Notes: generated by a model from the letters alone, not told the origin. 64,000 bases of DNA from Zygnema circumcarinatum (GCA_037447605.1 CM074804.1:5542833-5606832), one strand, 5' to 3'; numbered from the stretch's first letter, positions 1 through 13,800 are shown. Numbers and translations: made by a program.

Positions 1-2229
1 TGCGGAGGATGTCATCTTTTAAGGCAGGCACGACACCTCTCCTCCGAAATAGGGCGACTCTCCTTTGTTGAGTTCGTATCTTGGACTATTGAAAGGCGTC
101 CATCCGTTCTCGTTGCATGTCACGATTATGTGCGTCAAGTGGTCTCTTAATATGCTATGCAGGAGTTTTAGAGGTGCTGCATGTGTTGAACAGTTTATTA
201 ACGTTTCCAACTTTCTAGGCTTCAGATTTAGTAAAGCTGAACAGCTTGAACGCGGGTGTCTTTTACTTCATTCGCCAATGCCTGCGACCTCGCTGTAACT
301 CAAGGCAGCAAGAAGCTATTAATACTTTTGTACACAAAAAGACACTCTTGTTCATGCTCTTCATAGCACCCTGGATCACCCTATTTATGCAGAAGAATGT
401 TGATCCATGGCGTTGCATTTCTTTTTGAGCATTATGCTTTAACTGTTGCACGATGTCTTGGTGTAAGTTTTGTTTTAGAGGTACTACTTACAACACCTCT
501 GAACTATCAGCAATACTAGGTGATGCGAATAGTTGACAAAAAACTCGCTTAAAGTAGCTACTAGGACCTATCCACGGCTACTAGTAGTGGCGGTGCTTCT
601 CCTAGCAGCGAACGTTGCTGTAGTTTTTATTTTGATCAACTGAGGCTCGATGCGCATCAACAGAGGTGCTGCCTTGGCCTCCGAGGTTTTGTGCTTAACT
701 AAATAAGCAAAATTTTCAGTTGTTTTAGAAGCCAATTCGACGCCTTTTTTTATACATTGACAGAAGAAAACATGCTAAACATGGTAACCCTTCCATAATG
801 GCCTTCATCAAGGCAACAATCTATCACCCCTTGCGGCCCTCCTTGAGCCGGAGCTGAAGCTGGATTATCCTCCTTTGTTGGCACATGGACAAAAGGCTTG
901 TTTAGGTGGTTCAAAGCTATCCATGAATCGTTAAAGTGAATGCCATGCGTGAGTAGGCCTGAGTTAGTGTGGACAAGTTTTAGGGTTCTGTCTGGATCGC
1001 AGATTGCTTTTTCGCTGAATCTACTGCCGATGGTTTGAGAGGGAGAGCTAGTTTGAGGATGTGCAGATACAGTTGCAGCATTGTCCCTCCATGTGGCTCT
1101 TAGCGCACGGACTGTGCACGAGCAGCAAACTGGCCACGAGGCAAGGCGAGGCTCGAGGCTAGAGAGGTCGTGCTTGAGGCTGTGATGTGGGGCCCCACCT
1201 TGTCTCTAGGCTTGATCTTCGGCATGCGCTTTTACCATGACAACATGTCATAGCGTAGCTAGTCTCATCCAGATGACCAAGTACACATTTTTTTCCATTG
1301 CCTTTCAAGGCTTTCAACTGATATCTGGAAACCGTCCGTGCCTGTACTGCCGATGCACGCAGAGCATCAAAAAAGTTCTATATTTTTGCCCATATGACAC
1401 CCTAACAAAGTGAACCGCATTTTGACCTGATGCCTAGTTTGCAAAAGAGGGCCAAGCCGTAACGTATGTACGCATGTCTCATGTATGTATGTATGTATGT
1501 ATGTATGTATGTATGACTGACTGCATGACCAACGAAAACCGTATAGTATCGTATCGCGTGCCAGCCCTATCCCGAGTGCGCGCCGACCGGCGCCGGACGG
1601 GTCACGTCCGTACAGTCGTCGCGTCACGCGTCCGCTGGCCGGCGCGCCCTCGGTCCCCTCCGAGCCACCGGCCGCCCGGCCGTCCGTCCGTCCGTCCGCT
1701 GGCGACGTCGCGAGTCACGACAGGCACCGGGCAGGGGCGCTGACGCAGGCTGGGAACTGCGTTGATCTCAGGCGTGGGTCCACCCACGCGATCCAGGGGA
1801 ATTGATCCGGCGGTGGATCCGGTCCGCGGGGATCGCTCGCAATAATAAGGGCGCGACCGTACGCGCCAGCCATGGCTGCCTGCTCGGGCGCCGGAAGGTG
1901 AGGGAGGCGGGCAGGGGACGGAGAGGGGGAGGAGAGAGACGGAGAGGACGAGGGAGAGAAGCAAGGAGAAAACAGAGCGGAGAAATTGCGGGTTTAAGGC
2001 GATGGTTTTTGGAGCAACAGACCGCAGCGTACAGGGAAAAGCGGGGGAATGATCGAGGGGAGTGGGTGTTGAAGAGGCAGGACTTGCATGTGCCTTTGGC
2101 GCGATAGACGGTTTTACTGTAGGATTTTCTCAATAGCGAGGAAGGATTACTGGTGTGCCAAGGTGCTTGAACTCTATTGTAAGCGCATTCCGCCTGGCTG
2201 TAAAACTGGCAAAGACGAAGGCACAGGTG
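1..2229. other. No gene recognised; promoter-like end
   Basis: I see no exon with recognisable protein similarity on either strand. Positions 1-1400 are ordinary mixed sequence with only short ORFs. From about 1560 to 2000 the base composition becomes GC-rich and then purine-rich (gggaga-type tracts), as seen ahead of the other genes of this window, so it is probably the promoter and 5' leader of the RING gene that starts at 2230. ORFs on both strands through this part are explained by the skewed composition. Confidence 0.5.
1481..1515. repeat. (ATGT)n microsatellite
   Basis: About eight tandem ATGT units. They produce spurious MYVCMYVC-like and HTYIHTYI-like ORFs on the two strands. A second short tetranucleotide run (CCGT units) lies near 1679-1700. 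Confidence 0.95.
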
Positions 2230-5200
2230 ATGGAAGCGCCGGCGAAGGCGGAGCAGAGCGGAGTCGCTTGCTCCGTGTGCCTGGAGCTTGTTGTTGTTGA
2301 AGGAGGGGATCGCTCGACCGCGAAACTTAGATGTGGACACCAGTTCCATTTAGGTGAATCATCCCTGACTCAACACGCAGTACAGGGGGTATTCCGACGT
2401 GTTCAAAAGTAGCCAGGCTGACAGAGACGCTTTAGGTTCCATTCATTTTGCATATCTGACAATGCTTTAATGAATATGTTCATTATTCTGCTACTAGAAA
2501 AATAATCGATATGAAACTTGCGCTGGGATTTTGTGAACAGATTGTATTGGCTCCGCTTTCAACGTGAAGGGGGCAATGCAGTGCCCTAACTGCAGACATG
2601 TGGAGGACGGACAGTGGCTTTACGCATCCGGAGTGCGCCCACAAGAGGAGTTTTCGTTCGAAGACTATGTTATTGATGACGACTTGCCTGTAGACCTATC
2701 AACGGTCTTGTCAGCTGTGGAGGACGTGGTACTCGCAGAATCTTTACTTTTAGCCAAATAAAATTGTCCTTTCGCACTATGTCAGAAACAACTGCGAGAA
2801 ACCTTTGCATATAGACACAAACACAGGCCACACACGTTTCTAACGCGACCGAATGCAAGCTTTTTAATCGTTGTCGTAGAATGTGTTAGTCATAGCTTGT
2901 AAATGGCGAGTAAACTGTTGCATATCTTTCCAATGATGGCAGTGCTGATTGAGTCGTTGACAGAATCATAGTGAAGTTCTGTATCAACCTTATGATGCTT
3001 GGTTTGAATGTGAAACAGAGAACATTCACTTCTATCAGCGTATTGATTATCACTATTTGTTTGGTTTGTTATCCGTAGTGTTTATCACTCATGAGTTATG
3101 CCGAGACTGCTCTGAGGTGCTGGGACAGAGACTGCAGTTAGTCTTTTCTCCCTTAGAGTTCGTTCCGCCTGACTGCCTGCTTCGTGCAATACCGTTATAC
3201 TTTGCCAAGAGCCGTACACTAATTTTCGCGTATAGCACGTTTCACCTATCCTGTGTAACATAGACTCCTTAAATTATTTACTTATGTAGCCTCAGCTCCA
3301 TATCTTGTGTTTCTTTCTTGTTTTTGACTGCAGCAATTGCCAGGAGGAACACTGTTGGGAGTACCTCCATTCTCTGCACGATCTGATTTTGAGGTGTTGG
3401 TCTTTACCAATTGGATTGCCTGTAGCAGCCATGGGTTTCAGCTGCTAGGGGTTATGGTTAGCAGCATCCATGTGATAATATCCATCTCGAAATTTCTGCT
3501 TCAGTACAGCATGAGATGGAGGAATTCAACATCTACTGACGTCTTCTGTGTGGCATTTTTTGTATACAGCCGTACAGTAATCATTGGGGAGCTTGTCCCC
3601 ACCTGGGGCATTGCCCTCATCCTCACATGGCAACCGTCTCGTTCGAGTTAGCATCTACATGCCCACTGCCTTCCAATTTTAGTTGCTGTGATTTTTTTGT
3701 TCTCACAAGCCCTTGCAGGTTGCAGGCCATGTTAACTGTCAGCAAAATGCAGATGGCCTGCTTCTGATTGGTTGCAATTTCTTGTTGCCAATGTAACCTT
3801 GCAGGAGGAGGCTGGAGAGACATCTAGCAGGCAGTATGGTGGAAGGTGACTCCACTTTTGCACAGAGGACACCTCGCAGCTTGTTTGAGTTTGCATTTTG
3901 GGCGATGACTGCCCGACCTCCTTTCTCCTTACTGTGCGACCATTTTTCTTTTCTGGATGTGTTTCTTGGTGTGACAAGTGTAGTAAGTTGTGCATGGTTC
4001 TGCAGGCCAACCTTTATGGCCAATGCCAGAATCTCGCCGATGGAATCCAGCAGATGTTGATTGGGCAAGAGGGACTGCTCCACATGACCCGTCTGCAGGG
4101 GCCCACATGCACCACGGGTAGGTGCCGTTGACTTGCTCCTTTTGGCTCGAGTTTCCAGTTTATATCGTGACAAAGCTTTGGTATTTTAAGTATCTCTGAC
4201 ATTCATTTCATTTGACAGAGAGTTTGTCAAACTGTCTCTCTGTCAAGGTCTCTTCTTACGCCCATGGCAGAGGGGTATCACATGTGATGCTTTTTGAATC
4301 TGAGGAACTTAATGTATTGTGCAGCAGGCATCATGGCTCTTTGGACTTAGACGGGTCTCAATTGCCAGGAGTCCATTTCACTGCAATGGGGCATTCTGGT
4401 CCGCCGAGCTGGTTTGAGGACTCTTCGTATCGTCTGAGGCAAAGCAGGTCTCCCCTCCTAAGAAATTTGCAACAGTCAACGCAGGGCAACTTTCGGGGGC
4501 CACCTAGTAGGAGCCTACATTCGAATTACAGTAATGCTATTCTCAATGGAAGAAGGGGGGTGTCTCCCGAGCAGACAAGCAGGCAGCAAGCAGGTGCTGC
4601 TAGCAGAGCAGCGGGCCATGAAGGCGGAGGACCCAATGGGATGGTGGTGAGGGAGGGTTGGAGATGGCTTGCAGAAGCTCCTGGATTAGCTGCTCGGGGG
4701 GAGGCTCCTCCACAAGATGCTTGGGAGGTGGAGCGATCCAGATCACCAAGGGGTTCCTACACGTCTAGCAGCGTAGGGGCCATTGGTGGACTCCCTCAAG
4801 CGCAGGGTGAAGGATTCCAGGGCGCATCCCTTGGCTCTGCATATGATGGGCCTCACAGGAGTGGTTCTTCAAGAGAGACGCACCATGCAGCCTGGCGCCG
4901 GCAGGGCCTCTCGCCTGCTCCTTCTGTCTTTCGATCGTATGACACGGACGGCCCTCCTGGATCAGAGGTCAGTCAACCAGTTGGTACTCTCTTCGTTCTT
5001 CTTCTTAAAATGGAATGAAGCATTACAGAAAATGTTCTATCACGGCCATTTCTTTTGAAGTTCTCCCATTCTGCAGAGAGTCTCAATGATTTTTTAATAT
5101 TCTTTGTTCAGCTTAGATTTTTCAGCCTATATCTAGGTTCTGATTCATGAAGGCTGATAAAGCTCATCCCTTTCCTGTATATGCTATTTTCATAAACAAA

Positions 5201-5880
5201 TCAAGGTTATTATTTCGTTATTCCATATGAGAGTTCAGTTTGCAGTCAAAACTCTTTGCCCGTAAGTTACATCTGGAGGCCTTGAGACGATGTTCAACAC
5301 AATATTCAATACAGCATATTTACTAGAGTCAATGTATATAAGCAGCACCTGTCGAAGGTACTAGCATTTTGGGCATTTCATCTGGATCTTCAGGTAAAAA
5401 AGCTCACCACAGCTGTTCAAAACGTGGATTTTCTTAAACAAATCGATCGGCTTCATTCACATAGTCTGGGTTGATGCATCGCTATTCTTCAGAAACACGC
5501 GACTCCGGTGTACCGATCAATGATAAACGTCTTGTAGTCAAGTTTCTATTTGCATCTGCCAGTTCAGACCTAGAAAAAGAACAATACGATCTTGGAAAGC
5601 GTTTGTTGTGTCACTTCAACTGGATGAAGAAGCAGTTTTCAATGTAATGCCGGCAGTGAGCTTACTTTCAATACATGTGTAGTAACTGGTGTAAAGACAT
5701 TGAGCCAGAGGGACGTAATTTTTTTTGCAGTTTCGTTGCTTGATTTGTGCGGAAGTGCCTTGGAGAGAATCCCTCAACCCCCCATCGCGGAGAGCAAACT
5801 TCAGAGATTTTTTTTCTCTTCGTCAACACACTTTGACAAGACATCACTATGATCCCTTCACTATGGGGGCCAACTTGTGA
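2230..5880 (+). CDS. RFI2-like RING-H2 finger protein (putative E3 ubiquitin ligase)
   Basis: Exons by phase: 2230-2353, 2541-~2725, 3334-3393, 3570-3646, 3805-3845, 4006-4117, 4325-4967, 5731-5880; about 463 codons. Joining exons 1 and 2 makes a full RING-H2: CSVCLEL, then CGHQFHLDCIGSAF, then KGAMQCPNCR and GQWLY. The GSAFNxKGAMQCPNCR stretch is, from family knowledge, typical of the plant RFI2-like RING proteins (RFI2 acts in phytochrome signalling). The His/Pro/Trp-rich middle (PYSNHWG, HPHMATVSFE, PADVDW, HMHHG) and a Ser/Arg/Gly-rich region follow. Exon phases agree across every junction. The exon 2 donor is uncertain (2690, 2705, 2717, 2726 and 2729 all keep phase 0), and the last exon rests only on a good acceptor, phase 0 and an open frame to TGA. 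The start is the ATG closest to the RING. Function as a ligase is inferred. Confidence 0.75.
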
Positions 5881-6159
5881 CGGTAATAATTTCCCTCTCA
5901 GCAACGAAGGATCTTTTACATGGAGAGGGATTTCTATGTTAGTTTAGAGCAGCGTTTTGGGCCAGTGATCTCCTGTGACAATTGTTTGTCGATTCCTTGG
6001 CGGATATGGATACGAGACAATGTTTTGCTCGGACTGAGTGCCTGTCTGTTGATTCTTTTTAATCATCTGTTGGGATGGTCCTGATATCATTGTATTTTTG
6101 CCATGTTCATTATCATATGGCACTAATGTAATGATCCTGGAGTACTGGTCCTCGTCGTG

Positions 6160-6165
6160 AATAAA
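6160..6165 (+). terminator. Likely poly(A) signal of the RING gene
   Basis: AATAAA about 280 bp after the proposed stop at 5880. It is the first such hexamer downstream in sense orientation and supports the position of the last exon. Confidence 0.4.
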
Positions 6166-7680
6166 GGTCCATAGGTGTGTACGGCATAGGACTACTTATC
6201 CTTTTCCTGAAATCCCCGTTTTAAAATTTATGCACATGATTGGGTTAGATTGAATTTTGACAGGTTCCTCCACGTCCATTCAGCATTGCAAAAGGATTGC
6301 ATCAGTCAAGACTGCATGGTCAATACATGATACGGTTTCTATTACGGAGGAGTTAGCATTCAAGTAATGCATTGAGGGGACAGCTTGATGAATAGTACAC
6401 CTTATGAGCTCAGTCTGCGAGTGGATGCCATCTCAAAGGTGAGGTGAAGAGTCGGTACCAAGGACTCTCCGAGCTTCGGCCCTTCGCCTGAAGATTGATG
6501 TTCATAACAAATCACTAATAATCATCAAGTATGGTTGTGCTGTACAGGACGGCGCGAGAGCCTTTGGATGAATTGGGAGATAGGGGAACGGGAGACCTCT
6601 TTCTCGATGAAAGGCCCAAGGTCCCGGGGCTCTCAAGTGGAAGGGTCACCTGATATGCGTGTGCTTCAGGGGGGGTTGTGATTGACTGATGTGAGATCCG
6701 ACAGGCTGTGCTTTGAAGAACTCAATTGTTCAACGGCACAGTCAGTCTGGAGCCTGTGGTGTTCTTGAGGACGATCAATCTTGTGCAGGTTTTTGTTGGA
6801 ACTTCATCCTATATATATTGTGCCTTTCCTTCTCCGCAAAAAATTCACAATTTTCCTTTCGGTCACCATTGGATTTCATTGTGAAATAAGTGTCTCACCG
6901 ATGTCCTAACCGAAATAGATTCAATTCTATGCACGTGTGATCGCGGTTTTCAACCAGTCCTTGGTTTGCTTCTTCATTCATATGCCTCGAAAAGCACCTC
7001 GTCTCGACGTGAAACGAGGGTAGAAACGGGCGGGCCTACCGGCACCTTGAAGTGTGTAAATAGCACAAGCAATCGCAGACAGCGAGCTGGCTCGCGCGTC
7101 GCTCACTGCGGTCTGGAGGCACAGGCAGGCGGGCCAATGATACTCGAGAGGGTCATCCCTCGTCCGGGCCACGGAACAGAATGAAATACATCATTGGACT
7201 AAGGTAGTGTGTCTGTATTGAAACTAGTGAAACAAATACAGGATCGACGCCTGCATCGATCTCCGGTCACTGACATGCAATGAGTACTAATGGATGCTCC
7301 AAGATCCATCATTTTAGAAGAACCGAGCTTGTCAATTTTTAAAACTTCCATACTACGACGAGTTCGACAGTAGTATATTTTCCCAAATAAATCCTTAAGT
7401 AAACGTGCTGTTTTCGAAACCAACCCCCAAGCGAAACCGTTATGAATTTGCCAAGATTCCGATTAGCAAGCCCTGCTAATCTGCAGGAGCCCCGCGCCAG
7501 CTTGCAGCGAGCGGCGCCCTCTCCCTCTCCCTCTCCCTCTCCCTCGCCCACTCCCTCCGCACTCCCTCTCCGCCCCTTTCTCGAGCCCGCGGCCGCGCTT
7601 GTGCGCTTCACGGCTACATGCGGCGCCCGCAGTCCGACAGCCGCGTGACGCCGCACATGGAACGGCCCCCACGCCTCGCG
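6166..7680. other. Intergenic, nothing recognised
   Basis: About 1.5 kb between the RING gene and the polymerase promoter. There are short ORFs on both strands but none has a recognisable family signature, coherent splice sites or unusual length. A (CTCTCC)n pyrimidine tract at roughly 7515-7570 lies just inside the polymerase promoter region. Confidence 0.5.
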
Positions 7681-7682
7681 CG

Positions 7683-7718
7683 TTCCCGCCATTTTTCGGA
7701 TTGCCTTGGCGCCAAAAA
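7683..7718. promoter_or_regulatory. E2F-type binding sites upstream of DNA polymerase epsilon
   Basis: Two elements sit 170-205 bp before the polymerase ATG. TTCCCGCC is at 7683-7690. At 7706-7718 is TTGGCGCCAAAAA, whose reverse strand reads TTTTTGGCGCCAA and contains the canonical E2F core TTTGGCGC. E2F sites are known controllers of S-phase genes, including replicative polymerases in plants. The placement next to this gene makes G1/S regulation likely, but that is inference from sequence. Confidence 0.7.
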
Positions 7719-7887
7719 GACGTTGCAGTAGCCATGGCCCCATGGCGGCCTCCGCCCACCCATCGACGCGCCCACTTGCCTCTCGCATCTTCTTCATGCC
7801 CGGGCCACTGCCAAGCTGACGCATTTTGGTCTGGAAGGTGAGGTAATCTAGGAGGAAGTGTGGTGTTATAGACGCGTACATTTCATT

Positions 7888-10800
7888 ATGCGCGGGTGGC
7901 GCGGTAGAGGTGGAGGTGGAGGGGAAAGAAGGGATGGGCGGAATGACGGACGTGGTCGAGGAGGGAGAGGTGGAGGAAATCGAATCAATCAGCAATCAGG
8001 GGAGGCTGGAAACGGCGAAGGAGGCAGTTTTAGGCAAGGAGGTGGCCCACGGAGAGGGAGGCGACGTTTCAATGGCAATTTTTCGGAAGAAATGGGGCTT
8101 GAAGCGCGATTAGGGTTTGACACGTTCACGGAAGGGGAGGCGAGGCTTGGATGGTTGCTGAACATGAGCCCAGTGAGTGGTGACTAACTGAGATGCGAGC
8201 TGGAGGCCTATGACTGAAGGATAGGATAATCAATAATGGAAAGGACAGTAAAGAAAGGCAGAAATATTCTGGTGCTCGTTTAGTTGTTTCGAAATGTTTA
8301 ATTCACAATCGGCAACCTCGCATAGTGCATAGCCTCAAAATCTCAGAATCCTGGTTCTTCAGACGAGCTTACACTCTATGATGCTGAAAACCCATTCAGA
8401 ACGATTGAAGGGAAAAACACAGTCACATTCTGACATGTCTATCCCCTTCTCTATATTTGCGCTACCCTGTATGCGCATGAGAGCAGTCGAGCCTAATGGA
8501 CGAGGAAACGAATGCGACGTACAGCTGTATGAATCTGTATTTCGTCTGCCAGGTGGTTTTCTACCGCGCCTCTTTACGTTTCTCCATCTTTGCATAAACA
8601 CCCGCAAGCTCCTCAAACATAAGGACTCTAAGTACAAGCGCGTAATTCTTAATTATACCTAATTCGTGATAGTTTGCTCGTAAGTCCCTCTTTGATTATC
8701 TTTTGCTCTTTCTATGTCGCCAATTGATTCGTTCTCAACATGATGACTTTGATGACTGTTCTGAATGAATAACCGACGAAAACCCAAACCAAGTAAACGT
8801 ATTTAGTGAAAAATAAGGAAGTTAGTAATGCCTTATGGGATTAGCGATGCAATCACGGTTTTGAATTGTACGAAAGTTTCACGAACTTTTTGCACGTCAC
8901 TGTGAAAAAACCTTCATAAATTTTTTCGAACTAATTCTGTGCGGCTTTCTCCATCTTGCAGTCTACTGAGCCACCTGCGGTATGTTAGCTGGTATTGGCT
9001 ATCTGTTAAGAGTGCTAATGCTGTTATCTGAGGTTTGCAGGATCGTTCCACATTTAAGGCGCAAGTCAAATTCGAACCCTACTTCTACATTGGGATGTCG
9101 GTCAGCTCACAAGCCTTGCTCATGTCAACTTCAAGATTGTGAAGGCTTGAATTCCATCAGAAAAATATTCAGTTTTGAATGGTGTCCCCTGTGAAAGGCG
9201 GACGAAGCATCCCATAACTTCCTTGTGACGAGAGGCTATCTGTTCATTCCAAGTAATGGATAGGACATGGGATATGGTGACTGACCATTTACCATTGAAG
9301 TTCCCCTGAGGGTGATCTAACTTAATTCAAATGATTTTCTTTCCCAGGGTGGTGTGGAGATGGAAGTGGATTCATATTTGCGGAGAAAGTACGAGGGGAT
9401 AATCAGCAACTCCCAAGTGGTTGAAAAGGAGGACCTCGATTTGGTAAATAATAGTTTTCCTCGTCACATATAATTACCGTCACATCGTTTCTTCACAGAC
9501 ATTCCTTTGTGCGTTCTACTAAACAATTTCCTCTTGCCACAATCTTTTACCTTTTTTGACTTCTTGCTCAAAGAACGGGTGGCCCTTTGCTTTGCAGAAA
9601 AATCACCTCTCAGGACTGCGGCACACATTTTTGAAGTTATCTTTCAAGTCAGTACAAGATCTCATGGAGGTGAGGAAAGAAGTGGCAGCCATTGTAGCTC
9701 GTAATCAAGCGAAATTGGAAGCTTCACAAGCCTATGAGACGCTGCAGCACAACTTTGGGTTAGCTTCTACCACCTTCTTGCACGTTTCTTAAGCTTACTT
9801 AGCAAGATTCGTTACATTTGGAACCTCACAATGCAATGAGAGCGGCTTTATAGTTTTCGTATGTACCTGCTGGACCTTCATCTTTTCACGTTCAAAAACT
9901 GGAAAATTTGCAAGACTATGTATGTGGGCATACTCAAGGCAATGCAGAAATTATGATGAAGGCTAGTTCCAATTTCTAACAATTCAGCTGGTCCTTACAA
10001 AAGGAGGCCCTTAGTATTCCTAAGCAGTGAAGGACACTTTGTAACCCCTGATAAAGAGAGATTTCATCTCAATGTTTCATCTGCTGAAACGTATCCTAAA
10101 TATGTAGTTAAACAATGAAATTGTCAAGGTGAGGTGATGGGCTGAGTTCGACCTCCACAAATCGAGAATGATTGGTGAAGTAGCAAGACAGAGATGCAGG
10201 AAATCGACGGGAGGACGAGAGTACTGAGTTGCCCACTTCCTAGATGATGAAGTGCTCGTGGGAATGCACGAAAGAAGCTTGTGGAAAGTTGTAGGGTCGC
10301 TTTTTGGAGATTTTCTGCACGTCTGAAGTTGGCTCTTTTCTGGTTCACTGTGGTAGGACTCAATCGGCTTTTGTGAGGCCAGTCGATTATTTGGAAAATT
10401 TGACAGAATTGCGGGAGTATGACGTTCCCTATCACGTTCGATTTGCCATTGACGTAGGTGAGTACCATCAACATGTTTTGGGGTGCGCAGGTCGACGAAG
10501 TTGATAACAGGTTGACAGTGCTATGCGAAAATGAAGGAAACGCACATTTAGGGATGCAGATCCACTAGTGATAGTACACTTGTTAAAATGACTCTGTTTG
10601 GGCCATATGAATGAACAAACAACGAGCCCTCCATGCAGATGGACCCTTAATAGCTCGAAATGTCCTACTGTATGTTCCACATGTCGTCGTTCAGTCCTTC
10701 AAGAAAGCCATTTTATGTCTTAGAAACTAAATACTTCGCCAGTTTTCACTGTTGAAATTCACTCTTTCTCTTTTTAAGGAGCCCAAATCCCTTTCTGAAG

Positions 10801-13800
10801 TCTTTTGCTCTGTTGAACTCGTATTCGCAAATTTTATTTCCAGACGTTCGATGTGGTCACTGGTATACGGTGAAATTTGAGAAAGGTGAAACAAGTTTGG
10901 AGCGACGAGCTGATCTTCTGCAGAGGGCGGAGCCATGCATCTGTGCCTTCGATATAGAGACCACCAAACTCCCTTTGAAGTTTCCGGACGCTTCATATGA
11001 TCTCATCATGATGATCTCATACATGATCAATGGGAAAGGCTACCTCATCATAAATCGTGAGGTATGGCCCCTCGTTGTTTAGCGTAGCACAGATAGTTCG
11101 TACGAGGGGAATTGCCAGCAGTCGAACCTATGAGGTCTGAAGGGAACAGAAAATCAGTGGATGAATTTCTGAAGAATTGCAGAGCAGAATGGCACATGAA
11201 GGTGGTGACTTTGCACTCAAGCTGTGAAATTGCTGCACCGATGGTGCTCCAGCTGCAGCTGCATGCAGCTGGTGCGTGTACAGTAGCAGTGCAAATGAGA
11301 TGCAGAAAGTGGGCACGCTGCTAATGTAGGCTCATCAGATATCAGGTGGTTGGAGCCGACATCAATGACTTGGAGTACACGCCAAAACCGGAATACAGAG
11401 GGGAGTTTACTGTATGGAATGTGGCGAGTGAGGTCTGGTTCCCTTCTCTACTTCTCTTCTCTTCTCTTCTCTCTTACTTACCGTTGTCGAGTGTTTCTGA
11501 ATCTTATGACATTGAACATTGCACACAGCTGGATTTCTTTTTGAAATGATGAAAGGGCTTTGTGTAGCGAACTGTTAGACTTGTCATGTGATGCATCGGT
11601 ATTCCTACCCCTGTCTCCATTATCCTCACTCATTCACCAATGCTTGTCACACTACTTTCCTCTCGCCATTGAGAACGGTAGGCGAGTGAGAATTTGAGAG
11701 GTGGCAATACCAGCTGAAGTCATTTCGAGTGGTCCTGGCAGGCGCCATAGGTCTTCTTGTTGGAATGGTCGAGCCTTTCTTGGACTGTTCTTGATTTTGT
11801 CATTTGGACCGCATCATATGTGCAGTACGACCTTCTCCGAAAATGGTTTGACCATATGCGAGAGGTTAAGCCTGGTATATACGTTACATACAACGGCGAC
11901 TTCTTCGATTGGCCATTTATAGAGGAGCGAGCCAAAGCACATGGCTTCAGTATGCTGCAGGTGATCAGCATGCTATATACAAATGCTCACATTAAGGAAT
12001 TCATCCACATTTGGGCGGAGAGTGTAGGAGTTATTCGTATTGCCATTGTGGGCTGAAGAGAAGATTGACACTACAGCCGTGAGCGTTATTTGTATTTGCC
12101 ATCGCAATATTTCAGAGCTGCATTCACAATGACCTTAGACTATGCACCTCTGCAGTGTGTTTCAGAGAGTATTGATAGAGACAGTAGAAAAGGTGAAGGG
12201 GCTTTTCCATGCAAGAAAGGAAGAAGAGGGAAGGGTAAGCGGCTTCAAAGAATGAAATGACATGGTGAATTTGGTGAATTGTTGTATTTATCGGTTGAGG
12301 GCCTTCTGCGAGCTATACGTATTAGGGAGTAGAAATGGAGGTTGGGCAGTTTCTTTGCAAGCTTTCCTCAATCTGTTATCATGCATGGCAGGACGACATG
12401 TATGCCATTCATCTCAAGCTTCCACCACAAATTTTGGGCTTGCTTGAATGGCAGGAGATTGGATTTCGCAGTGATTCGGTAGCTGGAGAGTGCAGGAGCA
12501 AATTTAGCTGCCATTTGGATGCATTCTCATGGGTGAAGCGCGATAGTTACCTTCCACAAGGGAGCCAGGGCTTAAAGGTTTGTAGAAAACCCTCGCTATT
12601 GGGATTATACGGACTCAAGAACATCGTTGACGATGGTTGCGCGGTGTTGAGTCGGCACCACAGCATAGTCTCAATTGATGTTTATAGCGCGTAGTATTGC
12701 ATTGGTTCTGGTGTATGTGAAGCTACTGCAAGGAGCGGATGCCTGCATCTGTGCGTGCTTCCGTCCTGATGCAGACATGTATGGCGGGAATGTTTTCAGG
12801 CAGTAACGAGGGCAAAACTTGGCTTCGATCCAGTGGAAGTGGACCCGGAGGACATGCTCAACTTCGCCATAGAGCAGCCTCAGGTGGTGCATCGGACCTT
12901 CACCGCAAAGGGAGCGTTTGCATGTTAGCGTCCATCTTTTCATTTCTCTTTGGGTCATACACTTCAGGAAAGAAAAAAAAAGAAAAAAAAATCGTTTCTA
13001 ATTCGGATCTGCAGAGCCCAGGCCTACAAAAGGTGTGCCTCAACCTGACAGTCGATGAGACTGTGAGCGCCATGCCGCCTGAAGGCTAGGCGTATTCTGA
13101 GAGAACAATTGTGGTCTATGTGCAGACTATGGCCCAGTACTCCGTTTCTGATGCAGTAGCGACTTACTACCTGTACATGACATATGTGCATCCGTTCATT
13201 TACTCCCTCTCCACCATCATTCCCATGCCCCCCGATGAAGTGCTTCGAAAAGGCTCAGGCACCCTTTGCGAGATGCTACTCATGGTGCAGGTACGGTTCG
13301 ATTGGGTTTGTTATTCCCTTACCTGCATTGATTTTTTTGTAGGCTGATGTGTGTTAGTGAATGAGGTTTGGCATTTTTTTTCAGTCCACCAGTTGAAGAG
13401 TGCCCTGACTGTTCCAAAGTGACTTTTCTGAATTTTTTTCTTCTACCTAGTGTTGTCTCAGGCCTTCAAGGGGAACATCATTTGCCCCAATAAGAAAGTC
13501 GCGGAGACGGAGAAATTTCATAAGGGAAAGCTCCTTGAGAGTGAAACTTACATCGGTGGCCATGTCGAATGTATAGAAAGTGGAGTATTTCGTTCAGACT
13601 TACCGACTCGGTTTCGCCTCAACCCTCCCGCATTTCAGGTGACTAATGCTGCGCAATACCTCTCTGCATCATTTGATTCTCGGTTTATGTGCGAGTTTGA
13701 GCCCGCATTGGCCCACGTTAGCTCACGGACGGAGCAGTTCAAGTCTCAGATTCTGGCTTCCTTCCTTTACCGTGGTTATGCTGACTTCTTACGGAGCTTA

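Noticed and set aside
7339-7995. Minus-strand ORF of 218 codons at the Pol epsilon promoter
   Set aside because: It runs through a CT-repeat and antisense to polymerase exon 1; no domain is visible.
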